Shown: in pieces, positions 1 to 9,391 of the stretch
Position numbering within the stretch: position 1 is the stretch's first letter
How the letters are laid out: each line of letters starts with the position of its first letter
Origin: Aquamicrobium lusatiense
Lineage (GTDB): Bacteria; Pseudomonadota; Alphaproteobacteria; Rhizobiales; Rhizobiaceae
Assembly: GCF_014201615.1 (NCBI RefSeq)
Contig: NZ_JACHEU010000002.1
Span: 248,001-312,000 of the forward strand
Length of the DNA stretch: 64,000 bases
Direction of reading: 5' to 3'
Notes under the pieces: model-generated
What the model was told of the DNA's origin: nothing
Database searches by the model: none
Seen by the model: only the letters and a program-made list of their open reading frames with translations
Made by a program: the position numbers and the translations under genes

Positions 1-1041
1 GAGAAGCCGCGCCTGTCCATCGACCCGTCGCAGCCGCAGCTCTCGGTCGCCATCGACCGCGAGCGGGCATCCGACCTCGGCATCGACATCAACGGGCTGG
101 CCAATACGCTGCAGGCCATGCTCGACGGCAACGAGATCGGCGACGTCTTCATCGGCGACCGCGCGTTCGGCGTCAAACTCGTCTCGACCACCAATCCTGT
201 CAACGACCCGACCGACCTGGAGAACCTGTTCCTCAGGACGGGCGACGGCCGCTTCGTGCCGATGTCGACCATCGCCACGCTGACCGAGAAGGCAGTGCCG
301 CCGACCCTGACGCGCGAGCAGCGGCAGGCCTCGGTGGCCATTACCACCGACCTGCGCGCCGATTTCGCGCTTGGCGACGCCTATGTCGAAGCGCAGCGCA
401 TCGCCGAACCGCTGATACCGGCCGGGGTGCGGATCCTGCCACTGGCCGAAGCCGCGACGCTTGGCGAAACCAATGCGGGCATGATCACCGTGTTCGGCTT
501 CGCGCTGGTCATCATCCTTCTGGTGCTGGCCGCACAGTTCGAAAGCTTCGTATCGGCCATCATCATCATGGCCACGGTGCCGCTTGGCCTGGCCTGCGCC
601 ATCGTCGCGCTGGTGCTCACCGGCACCAGCCTCAACGCCTACAGCCAGATCGGACTGGTGCTGTTGGTCGGCGTCATGGCCAAGAACGGCATCCTCATCG
701 TGGAGTTCGCCAACCAGTTGCGCGACCGTGGCGCCAATGTGCGTCAGGCGATCGAAGAGGCGGCCAACGTGCGCCTGCGCCCGGTGCTCATGACCATGAT
801 CTGCACCGTGCTTGGCGGCCTGCCGCTGGTGCTGGCCAGCGGCGCCGGCGCCGAGGCACGCATCGCGCTCGGCTGGGTCATCGTCGGCGGCCTCGGCCTT
901 GCCACCGTCTCCACCCTCTTCCTCACGCCGGTCGCCTATCTGCTGCTCGGCCGCTTCGTCACGCCGAAGGTCGAGGAACAGAACCGCCTGCGCCGCGAGC
1001 TTGAAGAAGCCGCCTACACCAATGTAGAGCCCGCGGAATAG
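1..1041 (+). CDS. RND efflux pump inner-membrane permease (AcrB/MexB type), C-terminal part
   Basis: The reading frame is open from base 1, so the 5' part lies outside the window; 346 residues are visible. The product is the proton-driven inner-membrane component of a tripartite RND exporter. The visible part starts in a periplasmic porter loop and then has about five hydrophobic helices with the family signature GLVLLVGVMAKNGILIVEF near residue 218. A short charged tail ends at TAG 1041. The GN-to-AKNG form of the helix signature fits the HAE1 drug/hydrophobe branch rather than the heavy-metal branch. Substrate cannot be told. An adaptor gene and perhaps an outer-membrane factor should lie upstream of the window. 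Confidence 0.93.
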   Translation, partial: EKPRLSIDPSQPQLSVAIDRERASDLGIDINGLANTLQAMLDGNEIGDVFIGDRAFGVKLVSTTNPVNDPTDLENLFLRTGDGRFVPMSTIATLTEKAVPPTLTREQRQASVAITTDLRADFALGDAYVEAQRIAEPLIPAGVRILPLAEAATLGETNAGMITVFGFALVIILLVLAAQFESFVSAIIIMATVPLGLACAIVALVLTGTSLNAYSQIGLVLLVGVMAKNGILIVEFANQLRDRGANVRQAIEEAANVRLRPVLMTMICTVLGGLPLVLASGAGAEARIALGWVIVGGLGLATVSTLFLTPVAYLLLGRFVTPKVEEQNRLRRELEEAAYTNVEPAE

Positions 1042-1149
1042 CAAACCTTCAGGTGAAGCGAACACCGGAAGGGTGACAGGGCGGGCACGGCCCTGTATTG
1101 CTCCTGCCCGAACCAAGGTCATATGCGGGCATCAGGAGAAGCGGCAGCC

Positions 1150-1620
1150 ATGCAACCGATCACGCTCGATGAGCTTCTGGCAAGCGTCGGAACGGAAGTG
1201 GGCGTCTCGCCGTGGCGCACCGTAACCCAGACCATGATCAATCAGTTCGCCGACGCGACAGACGATCACCAGTTCATCCATTGCGATCCTGAACGCGCCG
1301 CACAGGAAACCCCCTTCGGCGGCACCATCGCCCATGGCTTCCTGCTTCTTTCGCTGCTCTCGGCCATGACCTTCGAGACATTGCCGCCGCTGGAGAAAGG
1401 CAAGATGGGCGTCAATCAGGGCTTCGACGAAGTTCGCTTCATGGCGCCGGTCAAGACCGGATCGCGCATCCGCGCCCGCTTCGTGCTGGCGGATGTCAAG
1501 GCCCGCCCGTCCGGCTGGGTGCAGGTGATGCACGATGTGACCGTTGAGATCGAGGGATCGAAGAAGCCCGCCTTCACCGCACGCTGGCTCACGCTCACCT
1601 TCGCCGAACCGCAAGCCTGA
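1150..1620 (+). CDS. MaoC-like (R)-specific enoyl-CoA hydratase / hot-dog fold dehydratase
   Basis: A 156-residue single hot-dog domain. The catalytic stretch D-D-H-Q-x-I-H-x-D followed by a G-G-T-I-A-H-G-F segment (about residues 38-66) is the hydratase motif of the MaoC / PhaJ family, which hydrates 2-enoyl-CoA to (R)-3-hydroxyacyl-CoA. An upstream in-frame start at 1123 exists, but the ATG at 1150 is preceded by AGGAG at suitable distance and is preferred. The gene lies about 50 bp before a TetR-type regulator on the same strand, which may control it. The acyl-CoA substrate is unknown. Confidence 0.88.
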   Translation: MQPITLDELLASVGTEVGVSPWRTVTQTMINQFADATDDHQFIHCDPERAAQETPFGGTIAHGFLLLSLLSAMTFETLPPLEKGKMGVNQGFDEVRFMAPVKTGSRIRARFVLADVKARPSGWVQVMHDVTVEIEGSKKPAFTARWLTLTFAEPQA

Positions 1621-1669
1621 CGCTGCGGCACGGCTTGCCCCCACTCATATCAGGGATATAGTCGCTCCT

Positions 1670-2368
1670 GTGGAGGACACTCGCAAAACAAAGACCGTGT
1701 CGCCCACCGTTCAGGAACGGCGCGAACGACACAGAGAAACGCTTCGATCAGACCTGATCGAGGCGGCGCGCCAGCTTGTGCAGGAAGAAGGCTATGATGG
1801 CCTCACCATCCGCAAGCTCGCCAGGCGCGTCGGCTATGCGCCGATGTCCGTCTATTCCTATTTCGCCGACAAGCAGGATATTTTGCTGGCACTGGCGGAA
1901 GACCGCTTCGCCATCCTTGCGCGACGCATCGAGGAAAACACATCCGACGATCCGGTCGAGGCGCTGCGCGCGGTGATGACCGAATACGCAGCCTTCGGCC
2001 TCGGCAATCCGAACGAATACCGCATCGTCTTCATGACCGAGAAGACCAGACCTCCCGAGGGCATGACCTTCGAGGAAATGGAGGCCAACAACCCCGCCAT
2101 GCTGGCGCTTCTGACCCGTGTCGAAGCCTGCATCGCGGCCGGAAAGCTGAAAGGCGATTCCTTCGCCATCGCCACCATGCTGTGGAGCATAGCCCACGGC
2201 ACCATCTCCCTGATGATCACCTTCCCCTTCCACGAGTTCGGCGATCGCGACGCTTTCCTGAAGCAGATGTGCGATTTCGCGCTCGGTGCTCTTGAGGGTC
2301 AGGACATCAAGCCGCTGAGTGACAATCCCGGATCGATGTGCCGGGCGCGGCTCGCTCCCCCCGCCTAA
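1670..2368 (+). CDS. TetR/AcrR family transcriptional regulator with WHG-type C-terminal domain
   Basis: The N-terminal half carries a classic TetR helix-turn-helix (A-R-Q-L-V-Q-E-E-G-Y-D-G-L-T-I-R-K-L-A-R and V-Y-S-Y-F-A-D-K about 35 residues later). The ligand-binding half contains W-S-I-A-H-G-T-I-S-L, typical of the TetR C-terminal WHG domain. The start is uncertain. No ATG lies near the domain; GTG 1670 (used here) or GTG 1697 are the plausible starts, while the longest frame from 1544 would overlap the hydratase gene. It probably represses a nearby operon, either the MaoC gene or the efflux pump; the ligand cannot be inferred. Confidence 0.85.
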   Translation: MEDTRKTKTVSPTVQERRERHRETLRSDLIEAARQLVQEEGYDGLTIRKLARRVGYAPMSVYSYFADKQDILLALAEDRFAILARRIEENTSDDPVEALRAVMTEYAAFGLGNPNEYRIVFMTEKTRPPEGMTFEEMEANNPAMLALLTRVEACIAAGKLKGDSFAIATMLWSIAHGTISLMITFPFHEFGDRDAFLKQMCDFALGALEGQDIKPLSDNPGSMCRARLAPPA

Positions 2369-2518
2369 TCCGCCGATCTTCAAATCGGCAAGAAAAAGCG
2401 CAGCTCTTTCTTCTGGTCATGCCAGAGGGCTCGTCAGCCGATGGGCCCGATCCGGCAAGCGCGTTTGCAGCACAAGAACAGCGGGCATTACGACGAAGGC
2501 ACCCCGCCACTCCACCGT

Positions 2519-2664
2519 GCTTCGTCAGACGATGACGTCTGACTGCACAATGCTCTGACGCATCTCGCCCGAAAGTGAGAACAGTTTGGAGCGGTATGAG
2601 TGAAAACAGGGACTTAAGGCGTCCGGAGCGAATCTGAAAAATCGCGACACGCTCTGATATTTCC
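2519..2664 (-). repeat. Composite Rhizobiales intergenic repeat (modules C and A)
   Basis: The stretch about 2555-2664, read on the minus strand, starts with an AGAGCGTGTCGCGAT block. It continues through TTCAGATTCGCTCC and TTAAGTCCCTGTTTT blocks and a CTTTCGGGCGAGATGCGTC block. The same ordered blocks occur at 13061-13171 and 32584-32690. The adjoining 2519-2555 resembles the second module seen near 32755-32790 (CGTCAGACGA ... TGACTGCA ... AATGCTC). This looks like a mosaic palindromic repeat of the RIME type known in rhizobia. Confidence 0.75.
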
Positions 2665-2871
2665 CTTCCTCTTCCGCCCGACTGTTTCCCCGGCTCTGCG
2701 TCATCATCCTGAGGCGGGGGGTGCAGGCGCTCAGGCCAAGGGCATCAGGTCTCTGCGTTTGAACACTATCCTGCCCCGGATTGCATCACGCTGGGTGAAG
2801 CGCAGATGAACGCACGGATGATCCGCGGCTGCCTGCCAAAGCTGCAGGAACGTTGCCTCGCACCAATTTCC

Positions 2872-2941
2872 GTACATGTACAATTTCTTCTTGATTTACG
2901 TTTTCATTAATTATACACGTACGTCATAAAATACACGTACG
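2872..2941 (+). promoter_or_regulatory. AT-rich upstream region with a palindrome and direct repeats
   Basis: GTACATGTAC at 2872-2881 is a perfect palindrome. The 11-mer ATACACGTACG occurs at 2913-2923 and again at 2931-2941, an 18-bp period, so the two copies sit on nearly the same DNA face. The second copy is 13 bp before the start codon at 2955. Possible regulator sites; no regulator is identified. Confidence 0.35.
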
Positions 2942-2954
2942 ATCGGAGAAGGAA

Positions 2955-3194
2955 ATGAAAACCGTCCTCATCGCGCTTTCCGCCCTGCTCGCCTTGTCCG
3001 GCGTCAGCATGGCTGCTTCCACCACGACACAGGCAAAGGCCACGACCGAGTGCGTCGCGGTCAGCCCCACCACTGGCAAGAAAGTGAAGATCGACTGCGC
3101 CAAAACCGCGTCGATCAACAACGCCACCAGCGAAGGCAAGACCTCCGGCCCTCGTCTCGGAATCGGCGTAAACCCGTTCGTGCCTGGTCTCTGA
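2955..3194 (+). CDS. Small exported hypothetical protein
   Basis: A 79-residue protein with a clear Sec signal peptide (MKTVLIALSALLALSGVSMA, cleavage probably after residue 20). The mature part of about 59 residues has two cysteines (near residues 33 and 48) that could form one disulfide. The ATG follows GGAGAAGGA closely, and a strong terminator follows the stop, so this is a monocistronic gene. I do not recognise the family. The short, Thr/Lys-rich mature chain suggests a small periplasmic protein. Confidence 0.75.
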   Translation: MKTVLIALSALLALSGVSMAASTTTQAKATTECVAVSPTTGKKVKIDCAKTASINNATSEGKTSGPRLGIGVNPFVPGL

Positions 3195-3210
3195 GTACGC
3201 ACGACACGGA

Positions 3211-3249
3211 AAGGGCGGCATCCTTCCCCCGGATAGCCGCCCTTTTTTT
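3211..3249 (+). terminator. Rho-independent terminator of the small exported protein gene
   Basis: AAGGGCGGC (3211-3219) pairs with GCCGCCCTT (3236-3244) and is followed by a T-run. Confidence 0.85.
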
Positions 3250-3303
3250 ATTTTTGCCTACACATCGCCGGTAACTCTTCCAGCCGACGGAGAAAATGTC
3301 GCC

Positions 3304-3567
<264 letters not shown>

Positions 3568-3616
3568 CTAAAGCAGGGGACCATACAGAAACTCGGTTCC
3601 CCGGCTCCGGGTTCCC

Positions 3617-4192
3617 TCAGGCGGCCGCGTCGCGTGCGCCTTCCGACAGCAGGCCGAACACATAATCGGAGAAGGACCGCCAGCACTCCACCCGGAATTC
3701 CTGTTCGCTCACCCTGTAAAGCAGGATTTCCGCCTTGCCGAACACCGTGCGTGAGCACGCCCCCACGCCGAAGGCCTGCAACGACAGATCCTGCGGGCAG
3801 CCGGCGGCAAGGGTTGCCTCCGCAGCCGGGCCGCTCACCGAAAAGGCGACATTGCGGTGCGAGATATCGACCGCCGAATGAAGGCCCTTCGCCTTGCCGC
3901 AATCGGCCAGCAGGTCGCCGCCCGCCGTGTCGAGGACGAACCATTCGTCCGGCCCCAGCCAGAACGCCGTCCGCGCGGCTTTTGCCACGGAAGTTTTCGG
4001 CTTCTGTGGCAGGGTAAGCCCGAGCGCCCGCGACAGCGAAGCAACCGCTTCCTCCGGCACCCGCAGCGACACGCGATTAGCAGGCGGCAGCACCGCGACC
4101 CGCACCCCGCTGGCCGATACCTCCTGCCCGGCGAGCGCAGGCCGCCTCTCGGCCGACGATTCCGCCTTTACGGTCTTGGCCGCCTTAGCCAT
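3617..4192 (-). CDS. soxG: Sarcosine oxidase, gamma subunit
   Basis: 191 residues, last gene of the sox operon. The gamma subunit is a small structural subunit of heterotetrameric sarcosine oxidase, which oxidatively demethylates sarcosine to glycine, H2O2 and 5,10-methylene-tetrahydrofolate. The sequence shows the expected G-P-D-E-W-F-V-L segment and an H-R-N-V-A-F-S-V-S-G region, with an E-C-W-R-S-F-S-D-Y-V near the C-terminus. The ATG at 4192 overlaps the soxA stop by 8 nt (translational coupling); a longer frame to 4216 would extend into soxA without need. Confidence 0.92.
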   Translation of the reverse strand: MAKAAKTVKAESSAERRPALAGQEVSASGVRVAVLPPANRVSLRVPEEAVASLSRALGLTLPQKPKTSVAKAARTAFWLGPDEWFVLDTAGGDLLADCGKAKGLHSAVDISHRNVAFSVSGPAAEATLAAGCPQDLSLQAFGVGACSRTVFGKAEILLYRVSEQEFRVECWRSFSDYVFGLLSEGARDAAA

Positions 4193-7181
4193 TGAGGCGT
4201 TCCCCCTTCTCGTCAAAGAATACCGTGCCGGTGACCTCCACCTCGATGGTTCGGCCGGGCATCGGCACGTAAAGCGTTTCGCCCGTTCGTCTGGCGCCGC
4301 CTTCCACCAGCGCCAGCGCGATGGAACGGCCGCAATTTTCCGACCAGTAGCTGGAGGAAACGTGGCCTATCATCTTCATGGGCACCGCCTGCTCCGGATC
4401 GACGACGATCTGCGCGCCCTCTTCCAGCACCACATCGGGATCGCGCGTCTTCAGGCCAACGAGCTGCCTGCGCCCTTCCGCCACCAGATCCGGCCGCTTC
4501 AGCCCCCGTATGCCGACGAAGTCGGCCTTCTTCTTGCCCACGGCCCAGTCGAGACCGGCATCGTTCGGCGTCACCGTCCCGTCCGTGTCCTGCCCGACGA
4601 TGATGTAGCCCTTCTCGGCGCGCAGCACATGCATGGTTTCGGTGCCGTAGGCGCAGGCCCCATGCTTTTGCCCCTCGGCCCACAGCGCCTCCCACACGGC
4701 TTCGCCATAATCGGCCGGCACGTTCACCTCGAAGCCGCGCTCGCCGGAGAAGGACATGCGGAACAGCCGCGTCGGCACGCCGCAGATGCGGCCCTCGCGC
4801 ACCGACATATGCGGCATGGCCGCATCTGAAAGGTCGATGCCCTCGACCAGTGGCGCGATGATGTCGCGGCTTTTCGGCCCCTGAACGGCGATCACCGCCC
4901 ATTGCTCGGAGGTCGAGGTCAGCCACACCTTGAGATGCGGGAACTCGGTCTGAAGATAGTCCTCCATATGGTTCATGACGCGGGCAGCACCACCGGTGGT
5001 CGTCGTCACATGGAAGCGGTCGGCGGCGAGGCGCCCGACAACGCCATCGTCATAGATGAAGCCATCCTCGCGCAACATCACGCCATAGCGGCAGCGGCCC
5101 ACTTCCAGCTTCTGCCACGGATTGGTGTACATGAGTTCCATGAAAGCCGCCGCATCCGGCCCCACCACCTCGATCTTACCCAGCGTCGAGGCATCGAACA
5201 GGCCGGCACTCTTGCGCACCGTCACGCATTCACGGTTGACGGCCGCCTGCATGTCCTCACCGGCGCGCGGAAAATACCATGCGCGCTTCCACTGGCCGAC
5301 ATCCTCGAACACCGCGCCATGACGTTCGGCCCAGCCATGCATGGCGGTGCGGCGCGTGGGATCGAACAGTTTTCCGCGTGCGTGGCCGACAATCGCGCCG
5401 AACGTCACCGGCGTGTAGGGCGCGCGGAACGTGGTCAGGCCGACTTCCGGGATCGTCCGGCCGAGTTCCTCGGCGGCGATGGCCAGACCGTGCATGTTCG
5501 AGGTCTTGCCCTGATCGGTCGCCATGCCGTTGGTGGTGAAGCGCTTGACGTGCTCGATCGACTGCATGCCTTCGTGAACCGCCTGGCGGATGTCCTTGGC
5601 GGTCACATCGTTCTGGAAATCCACGAACGCCTTGACCGTGGTGCCGGCCTCCGCCCCCGGTCCCGCGCCCAGCATGCCGCGCGACCAGTTCTCGCTGGCT
5701 TCCACCTTCGGTTTTGCCGGTTTCGTCCCCTTGCCACCGGCTTCCTTCGCAGCCTTTATGCCGGCCGCATAGGCTTCATCGATGGTGGCGGAAAGTCCGT
5801 CGGTGCCGTTGCAGGCGCCGACCGAGATGCACTCCTGCGCATAGGTGCCGGGCAGGAAGCGCTTGACCTCGTCGTTGAAGGCGACCTTGCCGCGCGATTG
5901 CGAAAACAGATGCACCGACGGCGTCCAGCCGGCCGACATCAAAAGCGCGTCGACGGGAATGGTGCGCTCGCCCCCTCTGCCGGTGCGCGGGCGCACCGTC
6001 ATGGAACTGACGCGCAGCCGCCCGCCGACGCGGACCACGCCGCGCCCGCCATGGATCTCGATGCCGAGCGCACGCGCCTCGTCCACCAGCTCGCCGGTCG
6101 GATTGTCGCGCAGGTCGACGATCGCCGCCACCCCGACACCGGCCTTCTTCAGGTCGATAGCCGCCGCATAGGCGCTGTCGTTGGCGGTGTAGACGCCGAC
6201 ATTTTTGCCCACCGCGACGCCGTAGTGGTTGAGATAGGTGCGCGCCGCCGATGCCAGCATGATGCCCGGCCGGTCGTTGTCCGCGAACACCATGTGCCGC
6301 TCGATGGAGCCGGTGGCGAGCACTACGCGCTTCGCCCGCACCTGCCACAGCCGTTCTCGCGGCAGGCCGCCGGACGGATTGGAAAGGTGGTCGCTCACCC
6401 TCTCGGCAAGCGCGACGAAATTCTGAAGATAATATCCGAAGGCCGTGGTCCGGGTCAGCACCTTCACATTGTCCATCGCGGCCAGCTTCGCCCGCGCCGC
6501 CTGCGCCCACTGCCAGCCGCTCTCACCGTCGATTACCGCAGCGCTCTCGAAACGCAGGGAACCGCCAAGTTCGGCCTGTTCGTCGCAGATGATGACCCGC
6601 AGGCCGGATTCCGCCGCGGCCAGAGCCGCCGCGAGTCCTGCCGCACCGCCCCCCAGAACCAGCACCTCGCAATAGGCGAAGCGCGCGGCGTAATGATCCG
6701 GATCGGGCTGGTCCGGCGCAACGCCAAGGCCGGCGGCGGAGCGGATGAACGGCTCATAAAACGATTTCCAGGCCGCCTTCGGCCACATGAATGTCTTGTA
6801 GTAGAAGCCGGCGGAGAACAGCGGCGAGGCAAGGTCGTTGACCGCACCCACATCAAAGCCGAGCGACGGCCAACGGTTCTGCGAAACGGCGGTCAGTCCG
6901 TCATAAAGCTCCTGCACCGTGGCGCGCACGTTTGGCGTCTTGCGCGAAGCATCGCGATGGATGCCGACCAGAGCATTGGGCTCTTCCGCACCGGCCGAGA
7001 GAATGCCGCGCGGCCGGTGATATTTGAACGAGCGGCCGACAAGGTGCACGCCGTTGGCAAGCAGTGCCGAGGCCAGCGTATCGCCCGCAACGCCGCTGTA
7101 GCTCTTGCCATCGAAGGTAAAGCGGGCGGTTCTGGCCTGCGCAAGGCGACCTTTGCCCGGAAGTCGGAAGGATTCGGCCAT
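4185..7181 (-). CDS. soxA: Sarcosine oxidase, alpha subunit
   Basis: 998 residues, normal length for the heterotetrameric enzyme. Order of parts: an N-terminal 2Fe-2S-ferredoxin-like fold without an obvious cluster (about 15-100), a dinucleotide-binding segment G-G-G-A-A-G-L-A near residue 177, a pyridine-nucleotide-disulfide-oxidoreductase-like core, and a C-terminal GcvT/aminomethyltransferase-like half (from about 590) that binds tetrahydrofolate and captures the formaldehyde unit. It starts 1 nt after the soxD stop and overlaps soxG by 8 nt. This is the catabolic enzyme of the choline, glycine betaine and creatinine routes after sarcosine. Confidence 0.97.
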   Translation of the reverse strand: MAESFRLPGKGRLAQARTARFTFDGKSYSGVAGDTLASALLANGVHLVGRSFKYHRPRGILSAGAEEPNALVGIHRDASRKTPNVRATVQELYDGLTAVSQNRWPSLGFDVGAVNDLASPLFSAGFYYKTFMWPKAAWKSFYEPFIRSAAGLGVAPDQPDPDHYAARFAYCEVLVLGGGAAGLAAALAAAESGLRVIICDEQAELGGSLRFESAAVIDGESGWQWAQAARAKLAAMDNVKVLTRTTAFGYYLQNFVALAERVSDHLSNPSGGLPRERLWQVRAKRVVLATGSIERHMVFADNDRPGIMLASAARTYLNHYGVAVGKNVGVYTANDSAYAAAIDLKKAGVGVAAIVDLRDNPTGELVDEARALGIEIHGGRGVVRVGGRLRVSSMTVRPRTGRGGERTIPVDALLMSAGWTPSVHLFSQSRGKVAFNDEVKRFLPGTYAQECISVGACNGTDGLSATIDEAYAAGIKAAKEAGGKGTKPAKPKVEASENWSRGMLGAGPGAEAGTTVKAFVDFQNDVTAKDIRQAVHEGMQSIEHVKRFTTNGMATDQGKTSNMHGLAIAAEELGRTIPEVGLTTFRAPYTPVTFGAIVGHARGKLFDPTRRTAMHGWAERHGAVFEDVGQWKRAWYFPRAGEDMQAAVNRECVTVRKSAGLFDASTLGKIEVVGPDAAAFMELMYTNPWQKLEVGRCRYGVMLREDGFIYDDGVVGRLAADRFHVTTTTGGAARVMNHMEDYLQTEFPHLKVWLTSTSEQWAVIAVQGPKSRDIIAPLVEGIDLSDAAMPHMSVREGRICGVPTRLFRMSFSGERGFEVNVPADYGEAVWEALWAEGQKHGACAYGTETMHVLRAEKGYIIVGQDTDGTVTPNDAGLDWAVGKKKADFVGIRGLKRPDLVAEGRRQLVGLKTRDPDVVLEEGAQIVVDPEQAVPMKMIGHVSSSYWSENCGRSIALALVEGGARRTGETLYVPMPGRTIEVEVTGTVFFDEKGERLNG

Positions 7182-7182
7182 G

Positions 7183-7473
7183 TTATACCCCCGGAAGCTT
7201 CTTCGGCTTCGGCTCGCCGGCCTTGTAGGTCACGATAAGGCGGTCGCTCACCGAATCGCGCACCGCGTTGAAGAAGCGGGCGCAGCCGTGAATGTGACGC
7301 CAGCGCTCATAGATGGTGCCGCGCGTGTTGGCGCGAATGAAGAAGAACGCCTCGAACGCCTCGTCGCTGATCGAAGCGATCTCGGACGGACGCGCCACAT
7401 GGGCCTCGCCCGCATGCCGGAACTCGGTCTCCGGGCGTTCTTCCTCGCAATAGGGGCAGCGGATCAAAAGCAT
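7183..7473 (-). CDS. soxD: Sarcosine oxidase, delta subunit
   Basis: 96 residues. The N-terminus M-L-L-I-R-C-P-Y-C-E-E and a later H-I-H-G-C-A-R-F-F-N supply the three Cys and one His that bind zinc in this subunit family. The short R-A-N-T-R-G-T-I-Y-E-R-W segment is also characteristic. Placed between the inserted exported-protein gene and soxA. Confidence 0.95.
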   Translation of the reverse strand: MLLIRCPYCEEERPETEFRHAGEAHVARPSEIASISDEAFEAFFFIRANTRGTIYERWRHIHGCARFFNAVRDSVSDRLIVTYKAGEPKPKKLPGV

Positions 7474-7491
7474 GGGCTCGCCATTCCTGTC

Positions 7492-7923
7492 CTATAATTC
7501 GCCATGGCCGATCCTCGCGCCCTGTGGCTGGTTGCACAGGCGCTGGCCAAGTTGCTCGAAGGGCGCAAAGCGCCTGATCAGTTCCCCGACACCTTCTGTC
7601 TTCGCGATCAGATGGGTGCTGCCCATGTTCATCAGCGTCGCATCGAAAGGATTGGTGGAGACGAAAACCAGATCGGGCCTTGCTTCGGTCTCGCTCCCGT
7701 CCGGCTTCGCCGCAAACATCACGACCTTGCGTCCTCCGCTCCAGACGCACATCAAAAGCCCCTCTTCGGGCACAAAGGGCCAGTGCTGCTCATTTTCCGT
7801 GCGGGCCACCGACTGCACGCGCACCTCTTCGGGGCCGGGCAGATGAAACAGGCTGCGCTCGTCACGCGCCGGCGTGATTGCCGCTGTCTGCGCCGCCAGC
7901 AGGATCGCCGAAAGCACCGGCAT
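7492..7923 (-). CDS. Exported hypothetical protein embedded in the sarcosine oxidase operon
   Basis: 143 residues. The ATG at 7923 overlaps the soxB stop in a TGATG junction, so translation is probably coupled to soxB. The N-terminus ([20 protein letters not shown]) looks like a short signal peptide, which would send the product to the periplasm, away from the cytoplasmic SoxBDAG enzyme. The rest is a soluble domain with two cysteines (near residues 59 and 130) and no motif I recognise. A longer frame to 8169 only shadows soxB. Position 3' of soxB and 5' of soxD implies co-expression with sarcosine catabolism. Confidence 0.72.
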   Translation of the reverse strand: MPVLSAILLAAQTAAITPARDERSLFHLPGPEEVRVQSVARTENEQHWPFVPEEGLLMCVWSGGRKVVMFAAKPDGSETEARPDLVFVSTNPFDATLMNMGSTHLIAKTEGVGELIRRFAPFEQLGQRLCNQPQGARIGHGEL

Positions 7924-9176
7924 CAATGCGCCACGGCGGCGGCCGCCGCCTCGTCGATCAGCCGGCCGGTGCGGAAACGCTCCAGCGAGAACGGCGCGTT
8001 GATCGGATGCGGCTCGTCGCGCGCGATGGTGTGGGCGAAAACATGCGCCGAGCCGGGGGTCGCCTTGAAGCCGCCGGTGCCCCAGCCGCAGTTCACGTAA
8101 AGCCCGCTGACCGGCGTCTTCGCCAATATCGGCGAGCGGTCGGGCGTCACGTCGACAATGCCGCCCCATGAGCGCAGCATCTTCATGCGGGTGAACACCG
8201 GAAACATCTCGCAGATCGCATCGAGCGTGTGTTCCAGATTGTGAAGCGAGCCTGCCTGCGAATAGGAATAGTACTGGTCGGTTCCCGCCCCGATCACCAG
8301 TTCCCCCTTATCCGATTGCGAGATGTAGGCATGAACCGTGTTGGACATGACCACGCAGGGCACCACCGGCTTGACCGGCTCCGACACCAGCGCCTGCAAC
8401 GGATAGCTTTCCAGCGGCATGCGCACCCCGGCCATGTTCATGACGACGGAGGTGTTGCCGGCCGCGACCACGCCGATCTTCTTCGCGCCGATCGGCCCGC
8501 GCGAGGTTTCGACACCCGTCACCGCACCATCCGGCCCGCGCCTGATGCCCGTGACCTCACAGTTCTGGATGATGTGGACGCCGCGCGCCGAGGCGCCGCG
8601 CGCATAACCCCAGGCCACCGCATCGTGGCGGGCCGTGCCGCCGCGCCGCTGCAAGGAAGCGCCGACGACCGGATAGCGCGCATCGCGCGATATGTTGAGC
8701 GGCGGACAGTATTCCTTCGCCTGTTCCGGCGTCAGCCATTCATTGTCGATGCCGTTCAGCCGGTTGGCATGGACATGGCGCTTGAGCGACTGCACGTCAT
8801 GGACATTGTGCGCCAGCATCATGACGCCGCGCGCCGAGTACATCACATTGTAGTTGAGGTCCTGCGAAAGCCCGTCCCACAGCTTCAGCGCATGGTCATA
8901 GATGCCGGCCGATTCGTCATAGAGATAGTTGGAACGGATGATGGTGGTGTTGCGGCCCGTATTGCCACCACCGAGCCAGCCCTTTTCGAGCACCGCGACA
9001 TTGGTGATGCCGTGCTCTTTGGCGAGATAATAGGCCGTGCCCAGCCCATGCCCGCCCGCGCCTATGATGATGACATCATATTCCGCCTTCGGTTCCGGCG
9101 AGGTCCATTGCTGCTCCCACCCCTTGTGGCCGCGCATGGCCTCCCGCGCGATGGCGAATACCGAATATTTCTTCAC
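7923..9176 (-). CDS. soxB: Sarcosine oxidase, beta subunit
   Basis: 417 residues from GTG 9176, the usual length of the family. GAGG is placed suitably upstream, and the N-terminus [13 protein letters not shown] matches where SoxB proteins begin; the frame to 9287 is an unneeded extension. [12 protein letters not shown]-binding loop lies at about residues 39-46. The [10 protein letters not shown] segment has a His near residue 184, where the family attaches FMN covalently. First gene of the minus-strand operon. The 215 bp up to the divergent ATPase gene must hold the promoter, but no operator was recognised. Confidence 0.96.
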   Translation of the reverse strand: MKKYSVFAIAREAMRGHKGWEQQWTSPEPKAEYDVIIIGAGGHGLGTAYYLAKEHGITNVAVLEKGWLGGGNTGRNTTIIRSNYLYDESAGIYDHALKLWDGLSQDLNYNVMYSARGVMMLAHNVHDVQSLKRHVHANRLNGIDNEWLTPEQAKEYCPPLNISRDARYPVVGASLQRRGGTARHDAVAWGYARGASARGVHIIQNCEVTGIRRGPDGAVTGVETSRGPIGAKKIGVVAAGNTSVVMNMAGVRMPLESYPLQALVSEPVKPVVPCVVMSNTVHAYISQSDKGELVIGAGTDQYYSYSQAGSLHNLEHTLDAICEMFPVFTRMKMLRSWGGIVDVTPDRSPILAKTPVSGLYVNCGWGTGGFKATPGSAHVFAHTIARDEPHPINAPFSLERFRTGRLIDEAAAAAVAH

Positions 9177-9391
9177 GTTCCGACGCCTCGCGATTGGACG
9201 GCAAGTTTTTCGACGAAGGTGCTTTTTCTTATCACTAGCCAAACCGCCCGGCCACCCATGCGCTGTTTGCGACGGAGCCCGCCGCAATACACGCCGTCAG
9301 CGGCTGCGGCGAAGCGCGCCTGTGGGTATCGCCCCGCACGGCTTCGCAACCGGGGCGCAGGAGTGGTAAAGCCCCTGCACAAGGAGCTGCA

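Larger units (their letters stand above)
2369..2954. other. 586-bp intergenic region without a convincing gene
   Basis: No frame here has coding character. It holds a composite intergenic repeat (2519-2664), then about 200 bp of unremarkable sequence, and finally an AT-rich promoter-like stretch (2872-2954) with short palindromes and an 18-bp-spaced direct repeat before the small exported protein. Confidence 0.7.

Noticed and set aside
4902-7238. 778-codon plus-strand open frame
   Set aside because: Antisense to soxA; composition is that of a GC-rich shadow frame (Arg/His-rich, no fold).
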